The notes under the pieces were generated by a model. That model was not told the DNA's origin. It made no database searches and saw only the letters and a list, made by a program, of their open reading frames with translations. A stretch of DNA of 6,328 nucleotides from the NCBI GenBank assembly GCA_001604495.1, contig LVBR01000153.1, positions 355-6,682 of the forward strand. Direction: 5' to 3'. Below are positions 1 through 6,328 of the stretch, one piece after another; position 1 is the stretch's first letter; the number at the start of each line of letters is the position of its first letter. The position numbers were made by a program, and so were the translations under genes. This stretch comes from Acholeplasmatales bacterium Tener_01. Its GTDB lineage: Bacteria > Bacillota_I > Bacilli_A > ML615J-28 > CAG-698.

Positions 1-65
1 TCGGAAAACAAAGTGCTCGCGGCTTTGGTGTAGTAAGAAAAAGAAAGGAGGAAAAATATGTTTGA
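1..65 (+). CDS. cas6: Cas6 crRNA-processing endoribonuclease, C-terminal end only (5' truncated by window)
   Basis: Only about 20 C-terminal codons are present, read from base 3 and ending at TGA 63-65. The peptide begins GKQSARGFGVVRKRK. This matches the C-terminal glycine-rich loop of Cas6 (G-x5-GFG-x-V), which contacts the repeat RNA; the upstream GxG part would lie outside the window. Cas6 cuts the precursor crRNA within repeats and, in type I-B, normally supplies the mature 8-nt 5' handle. The frame overlaps the cas8b start by 8 bp (58-65), which suggests translational coupling. Position directly before cas8b is the usual I-B arrangement and supports the call. The other frames through this stretch give no recognisable peptide. 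The fragment is too short for certainty, and catalytic residues cannot be seen. Confidence 0.72.
   Translation, partial: GKQSARGFGVVRKRKEEKYV
46..51 (+). promoter_or_regulatory. Ribosome binding site of cas8b
   Basis: AGGAGG lies six bases before ATG 58, inside the last codons of cas6. It decides the cas8b start: the next in-frame ATG (88) has no comparable site. Confidence 0.85.
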
Positions 66-2049
66 AAGTTTAAGAAAAATAGGGATAATGGAATGTAAGA
101 AGTTAGGGAAAACACCGGAACAGATTATTTTAGAAAACAATGTTAAGAATTCAAGGATTAATAATGTAATTGAGTTACATATAGACGATAAAGAAAACAA
201 TACAAATATTGAAGTTAAAATTGCTCCTCTTGATACAAACAATCTAAGCAAATATGGAGCTTATCAGAAAAATACTAATGGAGTTAATATACTATATTAT
301 GAGATAGTTAGTAAAAAAGATTTTCAACGGAAAAAGGATAAAGCAGAATCAGAAAAAATATGTGACCTTATACAAACTAAATTTATAAATGTAGAAATTG
401 ACCATCCTATTAAGGAAATTCTTACTAACAATAAAGAGGATATAATTCAAAAGTTATCAGCTCTTAAAGAAAAACTAGATAAAGAAACAAAATATTTACT
501 TACCCTTGTTTATAATGGACATTATGTGTATGAAATTGAGGAATGTAGGAATAAAATAAAAGAAATGACAAGTAAGAAAAATTACTCTAAGTCCAAAGAA
601 GAATCAAGGCACAAAGGAAATTGTGTTTTTTGTCACGAACAAAAGGATCTTGTAGGGTTGCTAAATCTTGATGAAAGATTTATGTTCTTTAACTATGGTG
701 TGCCAATATTTGCCAGAGGATTTTCTATAGCAAATGCTTATAAAGATACTGCTATATGTAATGAATGTGCAGAATATATAAATCTGGGTAGTAGAATTAT
801 TGTTCAGTCAACAAATACCGTTTTCAACATAATTAAAAAGAGTATTAAAACTGATATCGTTAGTTATATCGTTATTCCAAGGTTTTTGTCTCCGAGTGAA
901 AATGAGATTGATACGGCTTATGAAAAAACAATCAAAGCATATTTAGAAGAAAGGAAAAATATGGATGGGCAAAAAAATAAGGTTACTGGAAAGGACATAA
1001 TTTTAGGTAACCTTGAAGATAGAATTGCTCAACAAAAAAATGTAATGAGTTTTGATTTTATTTATTACTCCTCAAATCAAAGAAAAATCAATATAAATTA
1101 TCAGATAAGAGAAGTTTTCCCTTCCAAATTGAATTCACTTATACAAATAGCAAGAATTGTCCAAGATGACCATCAAATAAGATGCAAAACTAATAATTAT
1201 ACTTTCAAACCATTATCAGAACTTAAGAAATTAGTATCTAATTACATTGTAGTAAATAAAGATAAATCTGCTAAAGAAATTAAGCAATCTGATAATTGGT
1301 ATAATGAATATTTTGATATACAAAATGCCTTATACACTGGAATGCGCTATAATTACAATTCTTTTATCAAAGTTCTAAATGGGTATATGCAAAGCTTAAT
1401 AGAAAAATATGATATAATTGAATATCCTTTCCGAGCATTTAATACAGGTTTTGACTTATACCTGTATTTGCTTAAAACTAAAACAATTAATAATAAGGAG
1501 GGAAAAATGGATTATTCAAAAACAAAAGATGAATTTAAAAAGTGGCATGGTGTCTCTATACCAGAAACCGCCAGTAATAATGAAAAGTTTGTAGAATATA
1601 TGAAAAAGTTAGATTCTATAACTGATCAATTCTTTAATTACTGGGAAAATTACTCCGATATGTATAAAAACGAATTAGACATATTTACTTTTTGTATGGG
1701 TAATTTAGCTTATCAAGTTCGTTATGCTCGGAGGCATAAAGGTAGTTTTATTGATGATTGGTTATCCAATATTTCTACTAATATGCGGAAAATGGATTAT
1801 CTCTTGTCTCGTGCTATAGAATCATTAACTATAGAAAATTATTTAGATAAGCCCTTTGTAAAAATACCTCTTGCTTTGGCTTCGTTCTTTGCCGACAAAT
1901 GTAATAAAGATGATATATCTTCTATAGGATATGAATATATTTTTCCCTTTGTATCTGGATTTATGTTTAGAACTGAAGCAGACGAAGAACAATTGGTAGA
2001 AGAACCGGAGTCAGACGAAGAACAACAAATTCTAGAAGAAAATAATTAA
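58..2049 (+). CDS. cas8b: Type I-B Cascade large subunit Cas8b (Csh1/TM1802-like)
   Basis: Predicted 663-residue large subunit of the type I-B interference complex. In this family the protein recognises the PAM on target DNA, anchors the 5' end of the complex and helps recruit Cas3. What can be seen: a lysine- and glutamate-rich N-terminal region (about 1-185); a zinc-binding signature with C189xxC192 and C234xxC237 around a conserved-looking stretch (LNLDERFMFFNYG...FARG); a long middle region; a predominantly helical C-terminal part (about 484-640) corresponding to the small-subunit-like domain; and a very acidic tail (about 640-663). Length fits Cas8b proteins. The start is fixed by a near-perfect ribosome binding site at 46-51 and by overlap with cas6. 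Cas7 follows after 14 bases. The position between cas6 and cas7 plus the two CxxC pairs make the assignment firm; whether it is nearer Csh1 or TM1802 is uncertain. The 3' third doubles as cas11b. Confidence 0.88.
   Translation: MFESLRKIGIMECKKLGKTPEQIILENNVKNSRINNVIELHIDDKENNTNIEVKIAPLDTNNLSKYGAYQKNTNGVNILYYEIVSKKDFQRKKDKAESEKICDLIQTKFINVEIDHPIKEILTNNKEDIIQKLSALKEKLDKETKYLLTLVYNGHYVYEIEECRNKIKEMTSKKNYSKSKEESRHKGNCVFCHEQKDLVGLLNLDERFMFFNYGVPIFARGFSIANAYKDTAICNECAEYINLGSRIIVQSTNTVFNIIKKSIKTDIVSYIVIPRFLSPSENEIDTAYEKTIKAYLEERKNMDGQKNKVTGKDIILGNLEDRIAQQKNVMSFDFIYYSSNQRKININYQIREVFPSKLNSLIQIARIVQDDHQIRCKTNNYTFKPLSELKKLVSNYIVVNKDKSAKEIKQSDNWYNEYFDIQNALYTGMRYNYNSFIKVLNGYMQSLIEKYDIIEYPFRAFNTGFDLYLYLLKTKTINNKEGKMDYSKTKDEFKKWHGVSIPETASNNEKFVEYMKKLDSITDQFFNYWENYSDMYKNELDIFTFCMGNLAYQVRYARRHKGSFIDDWLSNISTNMRKMDYLLSRAIESLTIENYLDKPFVKIPLALASFFADKCNKDDISSIGYEYIFPFVSGFMFRTEADEEQLVEEPESDEEQQILEENN
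1496..1501 (+). promoter_or_regulatory. Internal ribosome binding site for Cas11b within cas8b
   Basis: AAGGAGGG occupies 1495-1502, with the AGGAGG core at 1496-1501. It ends five bases before an in-frame ATG at 1507. The site is as strong as the one for cas8b itself. Here it codes for residues around NKEGK, a lysine-rich linker-like stretch of Cas8b. Confidence 0.8.
1507..2049 (+). CDS. cas11b: Small Cascade subunit Cas11b, internal translation product of cas8b
   Basis: In-frame internal ORF of 180 codons that shares the cas8b stop. It begins MDYSKTKDEFKKWHG at Cas8b residue 484. In several type I subtypes, including I-B, the small subunit Cas11 is known to be produced by independent initiation inside the large-subunit gene; it binds along the belly of the complex and stabilises crRNA and the displaced strand. 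Support here is an AGGAGG five bases before an ATG, at the point where the small-subunit-like C-terminal domain is expected to begin, and a product size close to known Cas11 proteins. The sequence is rich in Lys, Tyr and Asn, looks mostly helical (for example the region with YQVRYARRHKGSFIDDW), and ends in an acidic tail. This is inference from sequence; no separate expression evidence is available. The alternative is that the site is fortuitous and only full-length Cas8b is made. Confidence 0.75.
   Translation: MDYSKTKDEFKKWHGVSIPETASNNEKFVEYMKKLDSITDQFFNYWENYSDMYKNELDIFTFCMGNLAYQVRYARRHKGSFIDDWLSNISTNMRKMDYLLSRAIESLTIENYLDKPFVKIPLALASFFADKCNKDDISSIGYEYIFPFVSGFMFRTEADEEQLVEEPESDEEQQILEENN
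1979..2025 (+). repeat. Pair of 14-bp direct repeats in the cas8b/cas11b acidic tail
   Basis: CAGACGAAGAACAA occurs at 1979-1992 and again at 2012-2025, identical and in the same frame (33 bp apart). Each copy encodes (A/S)DEEQ. The repeats build most of the terminal Glu/Asp-rich tail, which suggests growth by a local duplication. Confidence 0.8.
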
Positions 2050-2052
2050 ATA

Positions 2053-2057
2053 AGGAG
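2053..2057 (+). promoter_or_regulatory. Ribosome binding site of cas7
   Basis: AGGAG (within AAGGAGA) sits six bases before ATG 2064, in the 14-base gap after the cas8b stop. It gives cas7 its own initiation signal, as expected for the most abundant subunit. Confidence 0.82.
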
Positions 2058-2063
2058 AAAAAA

Positions 2064-3203
2064 ATGAATAACACAAAGAGAATTGCTATTTATTTCGCTT
2101 ATGAAGGTAGGAATAATAATCCCAATGGTGATCCTGCCAGCGAAAACAGACCCAGAGTTTATAATCAAAGCAATGTATATGTAACTGATGTCTCTTCTAA
2201 AAGAGACGACAGAGATTATTTAAATCAACTATTACCAGAAGTGGTATTCCTAAAACAACAGTTAAAAGACGATGGAAGTGCTATGCAGATGGATGATTTA
2301 ATAAAAGATGCCCTTAAAGAAGCAGAAAAGCTTTCCCACAATGAGGAGGTTGCTTATCGCTCTGGTTCAGAAAAAGGACGCGAGCTTAAAGAAGTAAAAA
2401 AGCTATCCCACAATGAGAAGGCAAAGTTTTTTATCAATCGGTTTATTGATATTAAATTCTTTGGTGCCACTTTAACTGGAAAAACCAAAGAGACAGAAAG
2501 TAAAAAAGTTAGTTCTGAGCAGGCAGGAGTAGATAATAACGAAGAAGAAAATATAAAACCAGGGAAAACTGAAACAATTAAAGAAAGTATATGCGGACCA
2601 ATTCAAAAGACCTTTGGTTTGTCTTTAAATTATCCTGAAATTATACCTGTAAAAATAACTACAGTTCTGGCAACAAGAACTCAAAGTAGTGCAACAGGTT
2701 CAATGGGAACAAAATATATCTGTGATTATTATCATATTCATTATGACATTATAATCAATCCTTATTCTTTACAAGAATGGGATTCAAAATTAACCAAGGA
2801 AGATATTCAGGTCTTTGAAGCAGTTCAATGGTTTTCCATAAAGAATGATATTACTCATTCCAAGATTAACAGAGAGCCAATGATAATGCTGGAAATTATT
2901 TTTAAAGATCCGGATTATTACTTCCTCCCTTCCAATTATGTAACTGCTGAAAATCCTAAAGGAAAGAACTATAAGGAAATAAATGTCAAATACGATAACC
3001 TTATCAATCAGATAAACTCCAATGCTGGCCATATTGAGCAAATAAGATATATATGCAATCCTGTATATGCAGATGTGATTAATGATACATTGATCAGTAA
3101 AATAGATAAAAATATTCGTAAGGAAATAATAGAGTTAATTAGTCGTGATGAAATAGTTAACCATCTGGAAACTTATAAGAACTATACTCTTAAGACGAAA
3201 TGA
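2064..3203 (+). CDS. cas7: Type I-B Cascade backbone subunit Cas7 (Csh2 family)
   Basis: Predicted 379-residue crRNA-coating subunit, which polymerises along the spacer to form the backbone of the complex and belongs to the RRM-fold RAMP superfamily. Family signatures visible in order: YEGRNNNPNGDP (13-24) and VTDVSSKRDDRDYL (40-53), the Csh2-type N-terminus; FIDIKFFGATLTG (about 127-139); GPIQKTFGLSLN (178-189); and TRTQSSATGSMGTKYI (204-219). The protein is longer than many Csh2 proteins. Extra length seems to sit in two charged stretches: residues about 65-120, which hold an imperfect internal repeat, and about 140-172, rich in Lys/Glu and probably disordered. Start chosen from AAGGAG six bases upstream. 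It follows cas8b by 14 bases and is separated from cas5 by four, so all are in one operon. Confident by signature and context. Confidence 0.93.
   Translation: MNNTKRIAIYFAYEGRNNNPNGDPASENRPRVYNQSNVYVTDVSSKRDDRDYLNQLLPEVVFLKQQLKDDGSAMQMDDLIKDALKEAEKLSHNEEVAYRSGSEKGRELKEVKKLSHNEKAKFFINRFIDIKFFGATLTGKTKETESKKVSSEQAGVDNNEEENIKPGKTETIKESICGPIQKTFGLSLNYPEIIPVKITTVLATRTQSSATGSMGTKYICDYYHIHYDIIINPYSLQEWDSKLTKEDIQVFEAVQWFSIKNDITHSKINREPMIMLEIIFKDPDYYFLPSNYVTAENPKGKNYKEINVKYDNLINQINSNAGHIEQIRYICNPVYADVINDTLISKIDKNIRKEIIELISRDEIVNHLETYKNYTLKTK
2313..2421 (+). repeat. Imperfect 37-bp direct repeat inside cas7
   Basis: 2313-2349 and 2385-2421 match at 33 of 37 positions, start to start 72 bp, in the same reading frame. 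They encode LKEAEKLSHNEE (residues 84-95) and LKEVKKLSHNEK (108-119). The sequence between them (VAYRSGSEKGRE) is not repeated. This looks like an in-frame duplication that lengthened a surface segment of Cas7. Confidence 0.85.
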
Positions 3204-3207
3204 TAAT

Positions 3208-3945
3208 ATGAAGATATTGCAGATACCACTAAAAGCCAAAATTGGTCATTTTAAAGTAAATTATACGACTGCTTCCAAGTTATCTTATGATATACCTACT
3301 TTTACAGTAATTGAAGGAATTATTGGAGCAATTATGGGATGGAATCGATCTGAATATAGATATAAGATTAAAAGAGATAGTGCAAAATTCGGAATTATAA
3401 TAAGAAGCACTATTCAAAAAGCTATCTATGCTATTAATGCACCTAATGAACTTATAACACCAATAAGCTTATTTTCAGATAAAAAGAAATCTGCTGCTAT
3501 TAAAGATAGAACCCAACTCTATACTGAATTACTTATTGATCCTGCTTATTCAATTCTATTTTCTCATAATGATGAAAAGTTATATAATGAAGTTAAGCAA
3601 CAGGTTTTAGCCCATAAAAGTGTGTATAATATTTATTTTGGTAGTGCTTTTTGTATTGCCGAATATGATAATGAACCCGATGAAATTGAAACAGAAAAAG
3701 TCAAGATAACCAAATCAGAAGTTATTTCTGTGATTGATTTAAACTATGTAAAAGAAGACATTAATTGGGATGCTAACACTAAAATGATTACCGATAATAT
3801 TCCTTACCTAAAAGATCCTGATTTAACAATAAGAAAATACAAGCAAGTTATTTATAATCCCTTGGCAGAACCCATTAATTGTTCTGGTGATTTTTACCAC
3901 TATAAAGATAATAAATATATTTACTTATTTGAAGGTTCGGAGTAA
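3208..3945 (+). CDS. cas5: Type I-B Cascade subunit Cas5 (Cas5b/Cas5h-like)
   Basis: Predicted 245-residue RAMP protein that binds the 5' handle of the crRNA and caps the foot of the complex next to Cas8b. The N-terminus has the hallmark Cas5 pattern: an initial beta strand (ILQIPLKAKIGHFKV, residues 3-17), then a proline-containing segment leading into IPTFTVIEGIIGAIMGW (29-45), equivalent to the conserved P-x-T-x-x-G-I/L-x-G-A-I-x-G motif. The remainder is less conserved, as is usual. In type I-B, Cas5 is normally not the processing nuclease; Cas6 does that job here. It starts four bases after the cas7 stop (TGATAATATG). No purine-rich ribosome binding site is evident before the ATG, so translation probably depends on ribosomes finishing cas7. 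Its last codons carry the putative ribosome binding site of cas3. Confidence 0.9.
   Translation: MKILQIPLKAKIGHFKVNYTTASKLSYDIPTFTVIEGIIGAIMGWNRSEYRYKIKRDSAKFGIIIRSTIQKAIYAINAPNELITPISLFSDKKKSAAIKDRTQLYTELLIDPAYSILFSHNDEKLYNEVKQQVLAHKSVYNIYFGSAFCIAEYDNEPDEIETEKVKITKSEVISVIDLNYVKEDINWDANTKMITDNIPYLKDPDLTIRKYKQVIYNPLAEPINCSGDFYHYKDNKYIYLFEGSE
3939..3942 (+). promoter_or_regulatory. Putative ribosome binding site of cas3
   Basis: GGAG in the last codons of cas5 lies nine bases before ATT 3952 and twelve before ATA 3955. This spacing favours ATT as the non-standard cas3 start. An in-frame TAA at 3946-3948 rules out any start further upstream. Confidence 0.5.
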
Positions 3946-3951
3946 TAAAAA

Positions 3952-6328
3952 ATTATATATTCTCATTATGATTCAGAAACAGGTTTTAAAAAAGAATTAA
4001 CTGTTCATTTAAATGAAGTTTACTCCGGTATGCTATCTATTATTACTTCAGTATCGGATATAGACCTATTTAAAGGAATAAACAATCTTGATAATATTGT
4101 TAAGCTTATTGCATATTTACATGATATAGGTAAGGCAACTTCGTTTTTCCAAAAGAAACTCTTAAATGAGTCACTCAAACAAAATGAATTATGCTATACA
4201 AAACATTCATTATTAGGAGCAGTTTTAGGTTTTTATATAACTGAACAGCTTGGTTTTAATTCATTAACGAGCTATATTGTTTATAGAATTATACATTCCC
4301 ATCATTCCAGCTTTCATAAAAACAAAGACCTACTTAATTTAGATACAAATAAATTATCAATTTTAAGAACTCAGTATAATGATATTATTAACAACAAAGA
4401 ATCTCAAGAGATCATACATTTCATTTCAGAAAATATAAATATCCCTTTACCCGATATAAAGGAATTTAATGAATTAACACAAGAAACAGGGATTATACCA
4501 AATGAGCTTATTACTTGCTTAACTATAAATGAATTTGGTGCAAACAATAATGAAACAGATTATTACAGCTGGTTATATTTCTTTCTCCTCTCGGCATTAA
4601 ATAGAGCGGATAAGTACAGTGCTTCATTTAATTCAGCTTATGATATGGAACAAACAAATCAGACAATTTTCTCAAACTCCCTGTATCCAAGTTTTATAGA
4701 AGATCATTTGGCAAACAAGAAGAATAATTCAAAAAAACCTTCATCTCCAATTATTTCTTCTTTAAGGGATGATTTCTTTTTAAAAGTTAAAACTAATGCA
4801 ACTGCTGTTAACTTAGATCATCATCTTTATTCTATTTATGCTCCAACCGGTATTGGAAAAACCTTGTCTTTATTAAATGCAGCTATCATAATGCAGAATA
4901 GGATACAGGAAGATAAAAAGCAGAATTTCAAAATTATCTATGGTCTTCCTTTTTTATCTATAATAGATCAGGTTTCAGATGAAATAACAGAAATTTTGCA
5001 GTTAGCTAAATATAACATTAATTGGAATATCTTTCAGGAATACCATCATCTGTCTACTCCCATAGTTTCTTCTGAAGAAAAAGAGGAAGAACAATATAAA
5101 CAGGATCAAATTCAATTATTAAGTTCATTTTGGGATAGTCAAATAATACTAACAACTTTTGTATCTCTGCTGGAAACAATTTCAGATTCCAGACAAAGCA
5201 TCAAATTAGCTTCTCTCGCAAGGTCTATTATCATAATTGATGAAGTTCAATCTATTGATGCCGGTTTATATGAATATGTGAAATGGTTTATTCTGCATTT
5301 AACAAAATACTTAGGCAGCTATGTTATTATTTCTTCAGCAACAATGCCTGATTGTTTTAGGGGTGATGAGTTTATTAGCTTAATTGGTGATCAGAATGCA
5401 ATAGAAGAACCTTTCAGAAAGTTAAACAGATACAAAATTTACAAACCTATTGAATGCAATTTTGACCAGTTTACTAATAATGTTATGCAGTTTATTAAAA
5501 AACAACCGGATAAATATTATTTAATTGTTGCCAATACTAGAAGAATGGCTTATGAACTTGCTAAATGGTTTAATAAGGAAAATTTTGATATATGTTTTCT
5601 TTCCACCTTAGTTATTCCCTATCAAAGAAAAGCCAGAATAAAAGAAATAAGGGATGGGATCAAACCTCATATTATAGTTTCAACACAGTTAATTGAAGCA
5701 GGTGTTGATATGAGTGTTGATTATATTTTCAGGTTTCTTGCCCCTTTTGACAATATTATTCAAACAGCAGGTAGAACTAATAGACATTATGAAAGCGGAA
5801 GTTGTTCTGGAACAGTTAATCTGATAGATATGTGCTATGACAATAATAAAAAAGATTATAACTTAGTTTATGTTAGTAATAGTAAGAGATCACAAGGCGA
5901 CATAAAGATGAACAATACAATTAAGATATTAAATAGAAAAGATATATATTGTGAAAAGGAAATATTTGATTTAAGTAATGAATATTTCAAGAATCTTTCC
6001 ACTGTTAATTATTGGGAAACCGCCCATAATAAATTAAAAGATCATCAATGGAATGATTTTGGGAATGAAATTAGGATTATAAACAATGAATTGGAGACAG
6101 TTAGTATAGTGATAGATTATAGGGATTGGTCTGAAAAAGTTTGCTCTCTTTGGGAAAAACATAACGAGCTTATAGATAAGCTAAATAAATATGATGGAAA
6201 TATTTATTCTTTAAAGGCTGAACTTAAAGATAATTTACGCGAGCTTTCTAATTATATGCTGAATATCTATTTAACAGATACAAAAAATCTTATTGAATTT
6301 GATAAAAATAAGAAGAGTATTCAACTAA
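3952..6328 (+). CDS. cas3: Cas3 HD nuclease-helicase, non-AUG start, 3' end beyond window
   Basis: Effector nuclease and 3'-5' helicase that degrades target DNA after Cascade binding. Numbering from ATT 3952, 792 codons are open to the window edge without a frameshift. HD nuclease residues: H19, H57-D58 (YLHDIGKA), H85 (KHS), H115/H117-H118, and D220 in LNRADKYSA. SF2 helicase motifs: Walker A APTGIGKT (297-304), YGLPF (330-334), DEVQ box (430-433), SSATMP (461-466), YYLIVANTR (522-530), STQLIEAGVDM (577-587), and QTAGRTNR (604-611). The frame is blocked by TAA at 3946. No ATG, GTG or TTG occurs before ATG 4030, which would delete H19; the family-like N-terminus IIYSHYD implies initiation at ATT 3952 or ATA 3955, with GGAG at 3939-3942. 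The length suggests only a short C-terminal piece is missing. It follows cas5 by six bases. All catalytic motifs are intact, so the enzyme should be active if translated. Confidence 0.92.
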   Translation, partial: MIYSHYDSETGFKKELTVHLNEVYSGMLSIITSVSDIDLFKGINNLDNIVKLIAYLHDIGKATSFFQKKLLNESLKQNELCYTKHSLLGAVLGFYITEQLGFNSLTSYIVYRIIHSHHSSFHKNKDLLNLDTNKLSILRTQYNDIINNKESQEIIHFISENINIPLPDIKEFNELTQETGIIPNELITCLTINEFGANNNETDYYSWLYFFLLSALNRADKYSASFNSAYDMEQTNQTIFSNSLYPSFIEDHLANKKNNSKKPSSPIISSLRDDFFLKVKTNATAVNLDHHLYSIYAPTGIGKTLSLLNAAIIMQNRIQEDKKQNFKIIYGLPFLSIIDQVSDEITEILQLAKYNINWNIFQEYHHLSTPIVSSEEKEEEQYKQDQIQLLSSFWDSQIILTTFVSLLETISDSRQSIKLASLARSIIIIDEVQSIDAGLYEYVKWFILHLTKYLGSYVIISSATMPDCFRGDEFISLIGDQNAIEEPFRKLNRYKIYKPIECNFDQFTNNVMQFIKKQPDKYYLIVANTRRMAYELAKWFNKENFDICFLSTLVIPYQRKARIKEIRDGIKPHIIVSTQLIEAGVDMSVDYIFRFLAPFDNIIQTAGRTNRHYESGSCSGTVNLIDMCYDNNKKDYNLVYVSNSKRSQGDIKMNNTIKILNRKDIYCEKEIFDLSNEYFKNLSTVNYWETAHNKLKDHQWNDFGNEIRIINNELETVSIVIDYRDWSEKVCSLWEKHNELIDKLNKYDGNIYSLKAELKDNLRELSNYMLNIYLTDTKNLIEFDKNKKSIQL
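3988..3994 (+). other. A AAA AAG slippery heptamer in a short ATG ORF at the cas3 5' end
   Basis: An ATG at 3968 opens an 11-codon frame (including its stop, TAA 3998-4000) one register away from cas3. Its codons AAA AAG preceded by A form the classical -1 slippery heptamer. A -1 slip there continues as KKELTVHLNEV in the cas3 frame and keeps the first HD histidine. No strong ribosome binding site or obvious downstream stimulator was seen, so this is only a possible alternative way to start Cas3. Confidence 0.2.

Noticed and set aside
2190..2207. Perfect 7-bp inverted repeat with a 4-base loop (GTCTCTT CTAA AAGAGAC) as a terminator or regulatory hairpin
   Set aside because: It lies in the codons of the conserved VTDVSSKRDD motif of cas7 and is not followed by a T-run; most likely fortuitous.
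2790..3041. 83-codon ORF on the minus strand within cas7
   Set aside because: It lies wholly inside the conserved coding sequence of cas7, has no recognisable family and no ribosome binding site that stands out; it is a shadow frame.
4030..4032. ATG 4030 as the true cas3 start
   Set aside because: It would delete the first catalytic HD histidine and a family-like N-terminal segment, and no ribosome binding site of the GGAG type stands immediately before it.
6326..6328. TAA at the very end of the window as the cas3 stop
   Set aside because: It is out of register. The cas3 codons read ...ATT CAA CTA with one base left, so the gene continues past the window.
1..6328. CRISPR array or insertion sequence inside the window
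   Set aside because: No regularly spaced repeat, terminal inverted repeats or transposase motifs were seen; the repeats present are short pairs inside coding sequence.

Overview
This window is a stretch of a type I-B CRISPR-Cas effector operon. All genes lie on the + strand and are packed almost end to end: the tail of cas6, then cas8b (with a separately translatable cas11b inside its 3' end), cas7, cas5 and most of cas3. The order cas6-cas8b-cas7-cas5-cas3 is the usual I-B order, and cas4-cas1-cas2 would normally follow to the right. Neither a repeat-spacer array nor an operon promoter is inside the window. The DNA is strongly A+T-rich, and most genes have GGAGG-like Shine-Dalgarno sequences. 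That fits a low-GC Gram-positive bacterium (Clostridia/Halanaerobiia-like), but this host guess is inference only.

Layout. 1-65: last codons of cas6, recognised by its C-terminal glycine-rich loop and overlapping the next start by 8 bp. 58-2049: cas8b, the large Cascade subunit, with a C4 zinc-binding signature. 1507-2049: in-frame internal ORF of 180 codons behind a near-consensus ribosome binding site, predicted to make the small subunit Cas11b. 2064-3203: cas7, the crRNA backbone subunit, longer than usual and carrying an internal imperfect duplication. 3208-3945: cas5, four bases after cas7 and without its own clear ribosome binding site. 3952-6328: cas3, an HD nuclease-helicase with all expected motifs, running off the right edge.

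How the parts work together. Cas6 cuts the precursor crRNA and keeps hold of the 3' handle. Cas5 caps the 5' handle, several Cas7 copies coat the spacer, Cas8b recognises the PAM, and Cas11b copies line the belly of the complex. After R-loop formation Cas3 is recruited to nick and degrade the non-target strand.

The two most interesting points are not visible to a standard ATG-based gene caller. First, Cas11b has its own strong start hidden inside cas8b. Second, the cas3 frame has no ATG, GTG or TTG before its first catalytic histidine, so translation probably starts at ATT (3952) or ATA (3955). A curious alternative is a short ATG ORF ending in a classical A AAA AAG -1 slippery heptamer that leads into the cas3 frame. 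The window looks like a recognisable I-B system with unusual translation signals rather than a wholly new system.
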